Positions 19,861 through 32,780 are shown, numbered from the stretch's first letter. The stretch: 64,000 nt of DNA from Sepiola atlantica (GCA_963556195.1 OY744516.1:29340183-29404182), one strand, 5' to 3'. Program-made: numbers and translations. Notes: a model not told the origin generated them from the letters alone.

Positions 19861-20615
19861 ATATAATAATAGATTAAATCAGTTTTGGGGGGGGGGTCAT
19901 TCATTTATAAATGCCTAGTCAAAAAACATTTTTTTTATAGTTTCTTGGCCGTTTTTCTTTAAGCTCCCACTTCCCATTTTTATCCAATGAATTTCTGTAA
20001 ATAAATGTATTCATGAAAAAAAATTTTCAACAATTTTGAAATATTTTAAGTAGGAGTAAATGTGGTTGTGATGACTAAGATGATTCTAGTTAAGAGTATA
20101 TAGACATTTTTATAACTTTTGATCAAGGATGATCAACGACCTCCATTTTCCCCATACTTTTGATGGCCTTGTGCCTAATTTGTTCGTTATTTTAATTTGT
20201 TCGTTATTTATATTTTTAAATTTTGTGCTAATAAATAATTTAAAGTGTAGTATTTTTCTCAGCATCTCATTTATTCTTTTACTATCGATTAAACTATTGC
20301 TTCAAACAATAAAAAACAATAACAATAACAGTCGTTAACAGGAGAGAGAGAAAAGGGGGAGGGGGAGAGAGATGAAAGATGAGATTAGTTTATTTTCTAT
20401 TATGATGTTGACTAGACCTCTTTTGGGAAAAGGTCAGGTAACATATAATAGAATATATCGAGAGGCGTACACAGTTCAAGCGGTGACTTGGATAACATCT
20501 CACTCTCTCGTGACGAGAGTTGCCTCTCTTATTTCCTTGGGGCATCTCATTCTCTAACCTCAGGAAGGGGTGCTAGCTTACTCAACATCACCCCCCCCCC
20601 TCTGAGATAATTTCT
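19861..20615. other. No recognisable gene
   Basis: Poly-G and AT-rich sequence. Frames at 20129-20338 and 20372-20557 show no domain. Confidence 0.5.
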
Positions 20616-20617
20616 TC

Positions 20618-21664
20618 ACAACATAAATTAATATCTTTTACGTTTCGGGTCCGGACTTAACGGTATTCTTTTTCTTTTGCTTGACCGTCTTGGAATAACT
20701 GTTTCAGTAATTGGTGGTGCTGGAATGTCAAACGTCTCATACAATATGTCAATCGGGATTTCCTGATCTTCCCTGACATCTTCCGTAAACCTTTATCTCA
20801 ATTGATTTAGATGACGTTTATGTTCCCATTTGGAACTTTTCACCCAGTACATAATTCCACCAATTCTATTTTATATTACCCCATAATCCCAAAACGTTTT
20901 TTCATTTCTGAAATTTTTGAAAAAAACTTTATCTCTGGTTTTAAAGAACTTACACGAAAAATTACTTTTCTTCGCGTATTTCTTCGTTGGACTCGGTAAC
21001 AATCTGTCAAATACTGAGCGTATCTTTCTAGCAAACATGGTAACATGCCCGAAACTGTGTTTGGGTTTGGCGTGATTCTGTACACCGACAAAAATTTCTG
21101 AATGATCTTCTCCTCAGTGTCCATGCCGTGATTCTTCCTCAATGCCCTTTTAAAAGTGTCCACAAATCGTTCAGCCTGACCATTAAATCTGGGATGGTAA
21201 GGTGAAGTCGTTGTGTGGTCAATGGACAAACATCTGCAGAAATCTTTAAATTCATTGCTGTTAAATTGTGTCCCATTGTCGCTTACTATTGTGTTTGGTA
21301 CACCAAAGCGACTGAAAAGTTGGTCTAGTACCTTTATAGTAGTTGTGGATGTCGGGTGTTTACATTTGAAAATCTCAGGCCACTTGGAGTAGCTATCTAC
21401 AACTATTAGGTAATAATGACCGTTCATGGGTCCAGTATAATCGATATGCAGCCTCGTCCATGGGACATCTGTTTTCGGCCATGGTATAATTTTCACTGGT
21501 GGTGCTTTTGCTGCAAGTTGGTATCCTCTACATGCTTTAACAATCTCTTCTATATCCTTGTCCATCTTCGGCCAATAAGTATAACTCCTCATTAAAGCTT
21601 TAACACGTGCGATCCCTGGATGCTTTTGATGGAATTCTGCGTGCCCTATTTTCTTTGAAAGCAA
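20618..21664 (-). pseudogene. Ty3/Gypsy pol: integrase and C-terminal tail, frameshifted
   Basis: A 262-codon frame (21664-20876) encodes an integrase, the enzyme that inserts retroelement cDNA. The zinc-binding HHCC module is at residues 12-48 (HQKHPG, WPKMDKDIEE); its last Cys is Tyr48. The catalytic triad is Asp75 (HIDYTGP), Asp129 (VSDNGTQF) and Glu165 (NGQAERF), a DD35E spacing. After about residue 203 the true frame shifts and the ORF continues in the wrong frame. The family frame resumes near 21030 with a stop around 20870. The pol tail ends in PKRKRY* near 20632, the same tail as at 40410-40424. A G-run at 20590-20602 follows on the minus strand, in the place of a polypurine tract. 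Clearly dead. Confidence 0.9.
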
Positions 21665-21890
21665 AAATATAATTTAATAATTCGGTACCCCAGCGCTGCA
21701 ATCTATTAGCAGTATGTGTAGGAATATTCTTCTTTGATCCGTATATAGATAATAGTGGCCTATAGTCTGTTTGTAATAAAAACGAACGACCCTGGATAAA
21801 TTTATGAATTTTTTAACGCAAAAACAATCGCAAGGCTCTCTTTTTCAATTTGGAATATTTTTTTCTTTAAACAGATGGTGCACCTATTGA
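21662..21890 (-). pseudogene. Ty3/Gypsy RNase H fragment
   Basis: Minus-strand translation shows QIEKESLAIVFAL, then after a one-base frameshift in an A run (about 21818) LQTDYRPLLSIYGSKK and TANRLQRWG, typical of the Gypsy RT-RNase H C-terminus. It runs straight into the integrase frame at 21664 without the usual spacer or connection domain, so an internal deletion joins them. No RT motifs are seen to the right: the sequence beyond 21900 becomes a TA array. Confidence 0.8.
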
Positions 21891-21969
21891 ATAAGTTCAA
21901 TTGATTGGGAATACACCGTTTTGACTTTACCGTTCGTCCGAGAAATAGGCCAAACTTTCGTATTTATTC

Positions 21970-21971
<2 letters not shown>

Positions 21972-22050
<79 letters not shown>

Positions 22051-22053
22051 TAT
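21972..22053. repeat. (TA)n microsatellite
   Basis: TA run adjoining the broken 5' side of the Gypsy fragment. Confidence 0.97.
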
Positions 22054-22204
22054 GGCTATTATTAGCTTAATTACCATAAATATATTTTCATATTATTGCT
22101 ACTAAGTTCTACCCACGTATTGAACACTGCTGAAGTAAATACTGAAAATTAATGTACAATGTATCATTTTACCTTATGATATTATATGTGTACATACATA
22201 AAAT

Positions 22205-22206
<2 letters not shown>

Positions 22207-22262
<56 letters not shown>
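22207..22262. repeat. (TA)n microsatellite
   Basis: TA run. Confidence 0.97.
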
Positions 22263-22268
<6 letters not shown>

Positions 22269-22347
22269 GATGAAGGAAAGAAAGAAAAAAACAATTGATA
22301 TTCTCTTCACGACTTTTCAATTCATGATATATCGTGTATTTTATCCT

Positions 22348-22352
<5 letters not shown>

Positions 22353-22424
<72 letters not shown>
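22353..22424. repeat. (TA)n microsatellite
   Basis: TA run, the third within 450 bp. Confidence 0.97.
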
Positions 22425-22426
<2 letters not shown>

Positions 22427-23195
22427 TATTCGAGTATGGTATAGATCCACAGGGTATAAATCCAGGGGAGTTGAATCGGGTTTACGAGAGATCTCAATAA
22501 AAATATAGAGCAGAAATATTAATGATAATTTATTTCATTTTGACTACAAAATTGATTTTGTTTCACGAGAGCAGTTTGAGGGACTCCCGATCTTCAGGTC
22601 ACGAAATAAAATTATGCCTGTTAAGATAAGATCATAATCACACAAAGTTTTTTTTAAGGTGATAGAAGGTAAAAAATAAAATTAAAGATGAATAAAACAA
22701 GAATATAAAAATATAAGTAAAAAGAAAAAGAAAAGGAAAAAGAAAGGAAAAAAAAAAAGAAAAAAGAAGAAGGAAATATCAAAATATAAAATATAAGAAT
22801 TGAAGGCATAGATAAGAGCTGCACGAGACAGAACAAGGAAACGGAAAGAGAGGAAGAGAACGCATAATATGGCTGGGTGTGGCTGGGTGTGGGAGAGTGG
22901 AACTATGAAAGCACATATTCTAGGGCCGACGCGCGTCAACACGTGTCAAGAGAGGCTCTGTCTGGGTTCAAGCCTCCCGTAAGAGGCAAGTGACAGATTA
23001 TCAAATTTGCTAATTTGCCTATGAAGGGGGGAGGGAAAGGGTGACTCTGTATGGAGAGTAGGTGACTGAGGAGGGGAAAGGATACAAATACTGGAGGTGC
23101 TAATAACAATAAAATTTGAAAATTAAAATTTAAGTTAAAACTGTTTATACACCAATAAAATTAAAATTATGAATACAGTAAATATTATACTAATA
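22425..23195. other. Purine-rich tract, no gene
   Basis: Includes an A/G-rich run (about 22715-22775) and mixed AT sequence. No coding or RNA motif recognised. Confidence 0.5.
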
Positions 23196-23455
23196 ATATA
23201 AAAATATAAGAAACATATATATATACAGCATATATACATATACATATATATACACATACACACATACACACACATATATATACATATATATACATATACA
23301 TACATACACACATACATACACACTTACACATACATATGTATATACATATACACACACAAACATACACACACATACACACACATATACATATATATGCATA
23401 TATATCATGATAACAATAATAGTAATAATAATCATAATAATAATAATAATAATAA
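23196..23455. repeat. Compound (ACATAT/CACATA)n and (AAT)n microsatellite
   Basis: Alternating purine-pyrimidine CA/TA hexamers to about 23402, then AATAATAAT units at about 23412-23455. Minus-strand IYVC-type frames are repeat translation. Confidence 0.92.
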
Positions 23456-24012
23456 CTATAGAAATAAAAGTAATCAAGATGACACATTTCTTTTGGTAGC
23501 TTTAAAATCAAATTTAGGTTCTTATTTATCTTGGTCAATGCTAGTATAGATATTATAAACGGTGGTATTAAGAAAAATATATGAATAATAATCAAAATAA
23601 TATCACGACATAGTGATAATTTCCAATTTTTCGTTTAGGCATAGATGGCATGGTGTGTTGAGTGACTTGCAGGTACTAGGTTTTTTATGATTTTCCATTT
23701 AACTATGGGAGTTTCATTTTTTATTTTATGTTTATGATAATGTAAGGATAGTCCGGTTTGGCCAGGGTGGTTAGGGTTGTTGAAAGAGAGGATTGTAAAA
23801 TCGTTCTTTGAAATTATTTCCTGCTATTCCAATATAAAATTTGGTTTGGGATGGATTTTGAGTTGAAGAGATAGATGCCTCATAGACTACTTGGGTTGAC
23901 AAGCATTTTTGGTTTAGGGGGAAGTTAGGTTTATTTATGCAGTTACAAGTTCTACTAGGGTTATGGGTGTTAATGTACTTAATATTTTATTATTGTGTTT
24001 TTAAAAAAAGTT

Positions 24013-24254
24013 CTAAGTTATCTCCGCAACTGTAACTCAGTTTAAGTGTATTTTTATTAAAAAGAATTTGGGGGTCATTGCCAGTGGTGAAATGAGTGCT
24101 AATTAGATTAAGGTATTTTTAGCCTAATTAAGACTAAATTAGGCAACAAATTCCTTAATCTAATTAACACTCATTTCACCACTGGCACTGTCCTCCAAAA
24201 ATATTTTAATAAAAATACACTTAAACTGAGTTACAGTTGCGGAGATAACCTAGA
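24013..24254. mobile_element. Foldback/MITE, ~240 bp, arms ~112 bp
   Basis: Left arm from CTAAGTTATCTCCGCAACTG to GTGCTAATTAGATTAAGG; right arm is its inverted copy from CCTTAATCTAATTAACACTC to CAGTTGCGGAGATAACCTAG. A ~30-bp loop contains a smaller TAATTAAGACTAAATTA palindrome. No ORF. Ends lie in A/T runs, so no duplication is readable. Confidence 0.8.
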
Positions 24255-24379
24255 AAAAATTATTAATGTAAGTAGATATCTTTAATCAGAGTTAGAGAAT
24301 AATGTTACCGTTTGCATTTAATTTAACGGAAATCACGGTATGTTCGTACACACCACATTACATTTTTATTTTTCCTTGA

Positions 24380-24735
24380 CTTCTTTATTTACATCATTTA
24401 TTTATTCACGTCATCCTCTTATTTTCGTTCTTTTTTTTCATTTTCTTTATATACGTCATTTACTTATTCACGTCATTTAATTTTCCTTCTTTCTTTTTTC
24501 TTGTCGTCTTTATTTACGTCATTTATTTATTCACGTCATTTTATTTTGATTCCTTTTTTTACCCTTTTCTTCTTTATTTGCGTTATTTATTCATTTATTT
24601 GCGTCATCCTCTTACTTTCTTTCTTTTTCCGTTTCTTCTTTATTTACATCATCTTTTTGTTCATATCAACCCCTTATTTTCTTCCCTCTTTTTTCCTTTT
24701 CCATTTTATTTCGGTCATTTTTTTATTTGTCATCG
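24380..24735. repeat. ~68-bp tandem repeat (TTTATTTACGTCATTTATTT type)
   Basis: About five imperfect units alternating TTTACGTCATTTATTTATTC-type blocks with T/C-rich spacers. The 157-codon plus frame here is low-complexity F/S/L. Confidence 0.7.
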
Positions 24736-27030
24736 TCTTTCCCCCCCCCTCCTCTCAGGTTGTTACTACTACTCCATCTATTCCTCTTTTTTCACCACTT
24801 TCCCCTCAATCGCACTTCCCCGTACAATTTAAAGTATTCATTGTGCAAACAAGCAAGCCAGAAAAATTAGTATTTTCTCTTAAAATTACTCTTCAGTTTA
24901 ACGTTTTTCTGGAGCAAATGACAATGAATTGTTTTTATTCTACTCTAAATTTAGACATATTTTTAAATCGATGATTACTCGGAAAAGACTATTCGTTATT
25001 GTCAAAACAATTTTTGTTATGCAAATTGACGAGTGACCTCAGCAAAATAAACTTCGTTGACCTTTTGAAATGTATTATCTTTTATCACTTGCTGATGAAT
25101 GGCAGCAAAACATTTGCTGATAATATGCAGACGTACATCAACTTGCAGTCGTTAAAAAAATACAAATGTCAACATTTATTAGGATTTGAGGACATTTGAA
25201 AATATTTCGGAAATTGAATATTATTTATTCTGTCAATTGATTTCATTCCTAGAGACACATACACATATATGCTAGCGAAGATCATTTGGTATTGCTCGGC
25301 TGTTAAATATTTTGAACATAAATAATAACTTTATTTATATATGGTCTATACCGCAAACGCAGGCAGAACTGAGGCTTTCGTAAAATGCAGTAAATAAACA
25401 TTATGACATGTGAATTAAGTATAAAATGATAAAACTTGGTATCAAAATATCGAACAGTTCTTTGTAATCATGACATCAGTTAGTTTTCGAATTTTAGAAT
25501 TGAAATTAAAATATTTGTACATTTGTCTGCTCTTTCAAATATTTATATTGAAGAACTTAAACGTTTTTATTTTATCTATCTATCTATCAATCTTTCTCTC
25601 TATCTTTCTATCTATCTTTCTATCTACTCATATAGTAATCCAGGTAAGGTTTGTATCACCAGGTTAAAATCCGGAAAATATTTACTGTGTTTATTAATAG
25701 TGCTCAATAATAAATAGAGCTATTCATATATAATAAAAGTTTACTTATACAAACATTTGGCTAAACATCGAGACGTTTCAACTGCAGCTTTGATAAGGTC
25801 GATTTCTTCAAGCTGAAATATAAGTGTCTGCTCTTTAAGCTTTCATATTGAAGAATGGAGCAAATTTTAAATCTGTAAAAGTCACATCACTAAATTAAAA
25901 TTATTGTCTTTGAACTGTTAAGGTTTTTATAATCAAACGTCAACCGATTTAACTTTTTTACTTAAAATTTTCAATTTCTAAAGTGGGTCAGCCATTAGCC
26001 GTTGACACATTGTGGAGAGGGAAATAAGGATTATATTTTTAACTATGACATGTTATGGGGGAATACAATTTTGTCTGGTGAAATGTATCATTATCAAAAA
26101 ATTCACATATGAAAACAACGTATACTGTTTGTATGAATAAAACTTTTATACTGTTGTGGCCCTGTTAAAGGGACCGAAATGAAGATACGAACACGGTATA
26201 AAGTAGAAACAAATGTATTAAGAAAATAGAGTACAGAGGGAAGAAATATGCGTCTGGTAAGTAGAGTTCGACTATCTTACTGAATTCCGGCGAGAGTTAA
26301 TTGCCGTTTGCATTTATTGAGCAAAGAGGAAGAGTCCATGTTGTACATAGGTAAGTCACCATAACATATACAAAATGCGAAAATCCGGTAGTCCAAAAGA
26401 ATACAAGACAATGAGTTGCAGTTATCTGTATTTTTTTCTTTTTTAGCCTTATAACTTCCTCTGATAATGAATAACAAAAAGAGCATACGTGGATACTACA
26501 TCATAAAATGTATTTTCAATATTATCTGGACATAAAAAATCCATGTAAGAAAAAAATGGTGGAGCCACATTTTTTTAACGAATACAACTTAACTCTTGTA
26601 AGTGTTTCACAATAACCGAGACATGTCTCCCGGATTTTCAAATTTCGTATATGATTGATAAAGGGGGTAGGTCTCTCGAAAATTCTCATTCTCCAATGAA
26701 GAAATAAATAATATGTTAAACCTTGCTTCTATAAAGTCAAAAACTGTCGAACGGGTTAATAAACAAAGCAGTGAGTCGCAGTTATCTTTTATTAATATGT
26801 GTTTATTATTTTGCTTCCTCTAATAATGTCTAACATAGGAAACAATCGTGAATTATGTGCACTTTTATCCTTATCGATCGGAGAATCTCGTTTCTTAACT
26901 GGGTGTGGAAGGAGATAGTGTACGTACTAAATTCTATGGTTGTTTACTCACTTTTCTTTATGTCGTAAAAATACTTCTCCGCTAAATAGTTTTTAATAAA
27001 TAAAACCAACGATTTATGGTTTAATTTTTG
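24736..27030. other. No recognisable gene; TCTA microsatellite at 25575-25626
   Basis: AT-rich sequence with a short TCTA/TCTT microsatellite. A 45-bp block (TGTCTGCTCTTTCAAATATT at 25521) recurs loosely at 25826. At 25765-25800 a minus-strand GAAACGTCTCGATG resembles PLE-end motifs but lacks a core. No coding domain. Confidence 0.5.
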
Positions 27031-27145
27031 TTGGTACTTATCCAGTTCAGGACCCAAGCTAACCCTAACCCTAATCTTAACCATAACTGACGCCAAGTCA
27101 TTTTAGATTGGGTCCTAATCTGGATAAATACCCATTTTTGCAACA
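27031..27145. repeat. Foldback with telomere-like loop
   Basis: Arms GGTACTTATCCAG...CAGGACCCAAG (27032-27058) and TTGGGTCCTAATCTGGATAA (27107-27127) are inverted copies. The loop holds CTAACCCTAACCCTAATC, matching the TTAGGG telomere repeat on the other strand. Confidence 0.65.
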
Positions 27146-27149
27146 ATTT

Positions 27150-27638
27150 AAATATTTTTTTAATAAATAGTCTCTTTCGTAATAAATAATCTTTCTTAAA
27201 AAATAGTCTTCTTCACAAATAGTTTATTTCTTAATTAATAATATTTTCCTTAATAAATAATACCTTTCTTAATAAATAGTTTTCTTCTAAATAAATAGTC
27301 TATTTCTTAATAAATAATACCTTTTTAATAGTTTTCTTCTTAATAAATAGTCTCTTTTTTGATAAATAATCTTTGTTTTAATGAATAATCTCTTTCTTAA
27401 TAAATAATCTCTTTCCAAATAAATAGTCTCTTGACTTATAAATAATGTCATTCTTGATAGTTTTTTTCTTCATAAATAGTAAATTCTTTAATAAATAGTC
27501 TCTTCCTTAATAAATAATCTCTTTCTTAATAAATGATCTCTTTCTCAATAAATAATCGCTTTCTTACTAAATGATCTCTTTCTTAATAAATAATCTCTTC
27601 CTTAATAATAATCTTTATATTGAAAAAAGTTTCTTTCT
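27150..27638. repeat. AATAAATAATCTCTTTCTT minisatellite, left half
   Basis: About 19-20 bp imperfect units (CTTTCTTAATAAATAATCT). The array continues at 30013 after the Helitron-like insertion. Confidence 0.9.
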
Positions 27639-28433
27639 TCTATATAATAAAGTAAAGTCTATTTTCACGTCCACATTAAAATATAATAAGATAATAACCA
27701 AAACTTTAAAATATAATAAGATAATAACCTAAACCTTCATATGCTAATCTATTCCGCCATCCAATTAGGCTAAGCCCTCGTACGTGTTTCCAGAAATTAT
27801 GCATTAGCTTCGTCTTCTTTCAATATTTATTATATTTACTCCGGATTATCGGACTCTCCCAAATAAACCTTCCAAAGAGAAGGTGGCATCCATTTATACT
27901 CGCTACTATTAATCTAATCTCACAGCTACCCGAAATATCGGGTCCTTAATGGAAATGAATTTTGGTCAAATTATCTAAATTATTTCATTTTGTCTTTCAT
28001 AAACACCCAAATTATTTAGTACTGTGCTGTTTCATTTTTTTTGTTTATTTCTACTCATGAAAAACTATTAGACTATTTACAAACATAAAGTATTTAAAAC
28101 CTATTTTCATTATTATTTGCGAAAATGCATTATTCAATGGTGAAACTAACAAAAGCATTGATTCTTACGAACGCTTCACATTCGCATTACTGATACAAAA
28201 AGAGCTGCAACCACCCTACACGTCTTAATTCTCTTACTACAATTGCTTGATTTCGTTTGCTTGCTCACAATAAATATTTAATAAAAAGTATTTAGTTTTT
28301 TTTTTTAAATGTTTCCGAGACTAAACTAGGAATTAACACTGTCGTCATATATTAAATTTAAGGTTCAAAGTTTTCTAGTGAGTTTATTTTTAAAATAGTG
28401 AGTTATACAAATATTTTATTTTTTAAATTAAAA

Positions 28434-29264
28434 TCTATATACTACTAAAACTCTATTGTCTTGTATGTTTGCAATCAGCTTTCAGCTTTCCGGTTTTCAA
28501 CATCCGGTTGCGCATGCGTAAATAGCATCGTCTTCCAATCTGTTATTCCAATTCCGTTGAACTCTTATTATTAACGAACGCATGAAATTTTTCATTCTGG
28601 AAATGTTTATATCGCTTTAAATATAAAACAATTACATTTAATTTCATCAAATAGTTTTTTTGTTTTCTCCACGGCTAAAAACATTCAACGGCAGGACTTT
28701 GTAAAGTTTGTCGCAGTTTCAAAAAAGCTCCTCCCTTTTAAAAAACAAAAACAAACAAACAAAACAACAACAATCATTATTAATATCAATAGCGGCGGTG
28801 AACGAAACCACCTCCCACTTTTCCTCTCACAGATTTCACCACTCCTACTCCCTCTGTTTTCGTTACGTACGCGAGACAGCCGGTTGTACCCCCTTCCTTT
28901 CTCAAATCGCCTTTATTTTTATAATCTTTTAAATGAAATTGTTAGTTGAAACTAACAATTTCATTTAAAAGATTATATATAAAAATTTGAATTTAACTAT
29001 AATAAGTATTATGGTACCTGTTCAGTGCATATTTACCTATAAGTATGGCCAACCACTTATAATTCAGTAACTGTAATTTAAAAAAAAAACAATTATAATA
29101 AACAGAACGACGCATAGAAATCTATCTATATTTTTTTTTCAACAATTACATTTAATTTCATCAAATAGTTTTTTTGTTTTCTCCACAAGTGTCACGCACA
29201 TACATGAATTCCATAGCTAATATAACAAACTGACCCAACGGGTCACGGGTGGTCTAGTATTTAT
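28434..29264 (+). mobile_element. Nested Helitron-like element, ~0.83 kb
   Basis: Begins TCTATATACTACTAAAACTC after A28433. Ends with hairpin GACCCAACGGGTC, ACGGGTGGT, then CTAG (about 29261-29264) before T: the A|T target expected for Helitrons. Inside, TTTCATCAAATAGTTTTTTT plus TGTTTTCTCCAC occurs twice (28644 and 29157). A near-perfect 28-bp-arm hairpin is at 28920-28977. The 74-codon frame at 28708-28932 has no domain. Confidence 0.6.
28920..28977. repeat. Perfect hairpin, 28-bp arms, 2-nt loop
   Basis: TATAATCTTTTAAATGAAAT...GTTAGTT / GA / AACTAAC...ATTATA. The perfection suggests recent origin, or a cruciform-forming internal end. Confidence 0.9.
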
Positions 29265-30012
29265 ATAATTATCTGTTTTATAAAAATTGATACCCATATT
29301 TAGGAGATATTGTAATGTAAAAGACGTATAAAACTTTATTTAAAACTTTTAAATGTTTTCGGTTTTTCTTAAATAAACTTGTGTTGCGAAAACACAAGAA
29401 TTATGTTTTTAAACTAATACATATTTTTATTTAAAATCCTTTTTATATCAGTCACTAACAGACTTTACTTAGTTTCATCGAAACTGATCCAATGAAACAT
29501 GTCATCATCTAGGAAATAAGCCGATAACACTAGCATATTTACTCATCTAAAAAGTGTGATTCTTCAGATTTCAAACGTAATACTACATTGATTTTAACCG
29601 GCAGTACAATTCATGGCCACAATTGCCCGTGTCTAACCCTGCCCTCGATTTAGGTATTTTCCGATTTCATAATATTTTTTCCTTTTTGGTTTATTTTCCT
29701 TTTTTCTTTTTTGAGATAGAATTACCATTAAAGTGTAGAGTAATATACTTTATTTTGTCTGTCCTTGTTCACTGAAGGAGAAATACTTCTACACCGTCAA
29801 AACATTTCAGTATTTTAAATCAGCATTTTATATTTTCCCGGGCAATGCCGGGACACGTGTTTATGTTAACCCCTATTTTAATCACTTTAATGACTACACT
29901 GAAATAATCTCTTTTCTTACTTTTTATTCAGAATTGACACTTTACTATTTATTTTTTAATAAAATCAGTATTTTATATTTTCCGGACAACGCCGGGGCGC
30001 GTGTTTTGCTAG

Positions 30013-30400
30013 TAAAAAATAATATCTTTCTTAATATTATTTTCTTAATAAATGATATCATCTTTAATAAATAATTTCTTTCTTAATAAATAATCACTAT
30101 TCTTAATAAATAATGTATTTTCAAATAAATAATGTACTTTCAAATAAATAATATCTGTTTTAATAAATAAATCTCATCCTTGATAAATAATTTCTTTCTT
30201 AATAAATAATCACTATTCTTAAACATCAATCTATTTCTTAATAAATAATGTCGTTTCAAAAACAGTTTTTTACTTAATAAATAATATTATCTTTAATAAA
30301 TAATGTCTTTCCAAATAATTAATGTCTTTCCAAATAAATAATACCTGCTGTAATAAATAATCTAGTTGTTAATTAATAATATCTTTCTTAATGTAAAATA
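30013..30400. repeat. AATAAATAATCTCTTTCTT minisatellite, right half
   Basis: Continuation of the array at 27150-27638, with the same TTTCTTAATAAATAAT units. Confidence 0.9.
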
Positions 30401-30459
30401 ATGGACAGTGAAATATTCTTTTAATAAAACCAAGGTCACTTTCTAATTTAATTATTTAA

Positions 30460-31455
30460 AACAATTAGGTATGTATAACAATTCTATTAAACAATTAGAC
30501 ATGTATAACAATTCCATTAAACAATTAGATATGTATAACAATTCAGTTAAACAATTAGATATGTATAACAATCCCATTGAACAATTAGATATGTATAACA
30601 ATTCCATTAAACAATTAAACCTGTATAACAATTCCATTAAACAATTAGAAACGTATAACAATTCCATTAAACAATTAATTATGCATAATAAATCCATTAA
30701 ACAATTAGATATGTATAACAATTCCATTAAACAATTAGATATGTATAATAAATCTATTAAACAATTAGATATGTATAATAAATCTATTAAACAAGTAGAT
30801 ATGTATAACAATTCCATTAAACAATTAGATACGTATAACAATTCCATTAAACAATTAATTATGCATAATAAATCCATTAAACAATTAGATATGTATAACA
30901 ATTCCATTAAACAATTAGATATGTATAATAAATCTATTAAACAATTAGATATGTATAATAAATCTATTAAACAAGTAGATATGTATAACAATTCCATTAA
31001 ACAATTAGATATGTATAACAATTCCATTAAACAATTAGATATGTATAACAATTCTATTAAACAATTAGATATGTATAACTAGTCTATTAAACAATTAGAT
31101 ATGTATAACAATTCCATTAAACAATTAGATATGTATAATAAATCTATTAAACAATTAGATATGTATAATAAATCTATTAAACAAGTTGATATGTATAACA
31201 ATTCCATTAAACAATTAGATATGTATAACAATTCTATTAAACAATTAGATATGTATAACAAGTCTATTAAACAATTAGATATGTATAACAATTCCATTAA
31301 ACAATTAGATATGTATAATAAATCTATTAAACAAGTAGATATGTATAACAATTCTATTAAATAATTAGATATGTATAACAATTCCATTAAAAAATTAGAT
31401 ATGTATAACAAGTCTATTAAACAATTAGATATGTATAACAACTCCATTAAAATTA
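30460..31455. repeat. 30-bp minisatellite (~33 copies) with 180-bp higher-order units
   Basis: Unit ATGTATAACAATTCCATTAA plus ACAATTAGAT. Variants ATTATGCATAATAAATCC recur at 30681 and 30861, a 180-bp higher-order period. Because 30 is a multiple of three, both strands stay open: plus MYNNSIKQLD repeats (30471-31082) and minus LLYISNCLME repeats (31051-30452). There is no start context or unique domain, so I treat the frames as by-products. Confidence 0.95.
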
Positions 31456-31581
31456 AAAGAATGCAGAGTGAGGTTTTTTCCAAACTGGTTAAACATCATG
31501 TTTGTTCAGTGAGTGTGCTTATCTAGTGTCATATTTAACGAAAGGAATTGCATTGTTCCAGTGCAGAAGGAATGGGTTGTT

Positions 31582-31643
31582 CCTTGTGGAAATATAAAGT
31601 GTTTGTTTACGGTTGTAAACAACCACTTTATATTTCCACAAGG
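31582..31643. repeat. Hairpin, 29-bp arms with one mismatch
   Basis: CCTTGTGGAAATATAAAGTG...GTTTAC, loop GGTT, then the inverted copy ending TTCCACAAGG. No flanking duplication seen. Confidence 0.85.
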
Positions 31644-32186
<543 letters not shown>

Positions 32187-32780
32187 GTGAGTGAGTTTTG
32201 TCTATTTCTCGAATGTTCTCATCGATAACGTTGAATCTGATATATCAATATTTGGCCATCATTATTTTAGCCTTGCACCAATTTTTGCACAATAAAATTG
32301 TATTTCGATTTATTTGATTTCAAAAAATACTTATTACAGCTATGAAGATTATTAAAATGTCGGTACTTTTCAATAATCAACTACACAGCAGTAGCTGCGT
32401 ATGACATTCATGAAAAAACACATCTATTTACGTCTGTATTTATGTCAACTTTCAGAGCAACAATCATATTTGTGTAATAGAAATATTAAAATATTCCTTA
32501 AAATTAGCTGTATTGTGAAAAAGTGGCGGGCCTAGCAAATCATTGCGAAAGATTGGTACGCTGTTTTATATTTGGGGATCCACGCAGGGTACGACAAGAC
32601 AAGAAATAAGGGTCTAACAAACGTTTACGGGCACTAAAAAAATAGTATTTTACTTTTTCTTAGTTTCGACAACAGCGTGCGATAGGTAAGTGAGAGGTTA
32701 ACCCCGCTTTACGGTTGTGATTGTTTTAAAATATGACGCGTCAGATAACCGAGGTCAGTTCAGTGCACGAATAATATAGG
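32187..32780. other. No recognisable gene
   Basis: AT-rich unique-looking sequence leading up to the MITE. Confidence 0.5.

Larger units (their letters stand above)
27639..30012 (+). mobile_element. Non-autonomous Helitron-like element, ~2.37 kb, inserted in a minisatellite
   Basis: Starts TCTATATAATAAAGTAAAGT and ends with a CCGGACAACGCCGGGG hairpin (29981-29996), GCGTGTTTTG and CTAG (30009-30012). Removing it joins TTTCTTTCT to TAAAAAATAATATCTTTCTT, restoring the minisatellite unit with no target duplication, as Helitron insertion leaves none. The flanking dinucleotide is T/T, not the usual A/T. A second copy of the terminal hairpin region (CCCGGGCAATGCCGGG) lies inside at 29837-29852. No Rep/helicase coding. 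A smaller element of the same type is nested at 28434-29264. Confidence 0.65.

Noticed and set aside
24501..24974. 157-codon plus-strand ORF
   Set aside because: Low-complexity F/S/L translation of a pyrimidine-rich tandem repeat.
25745..25800. Additional hammerhead on the minus strand (GAAACGTCTCGATG)
   Set aside because: The CUGANGA position reads CTTATCA and stem II does not pair.
30452..31483. 199-203 codon ORFs of 10-residue repeats
   Set aside because: A 30-bp minisatellite is open in all its in-phase frames. No unique domain, start context or homolog.
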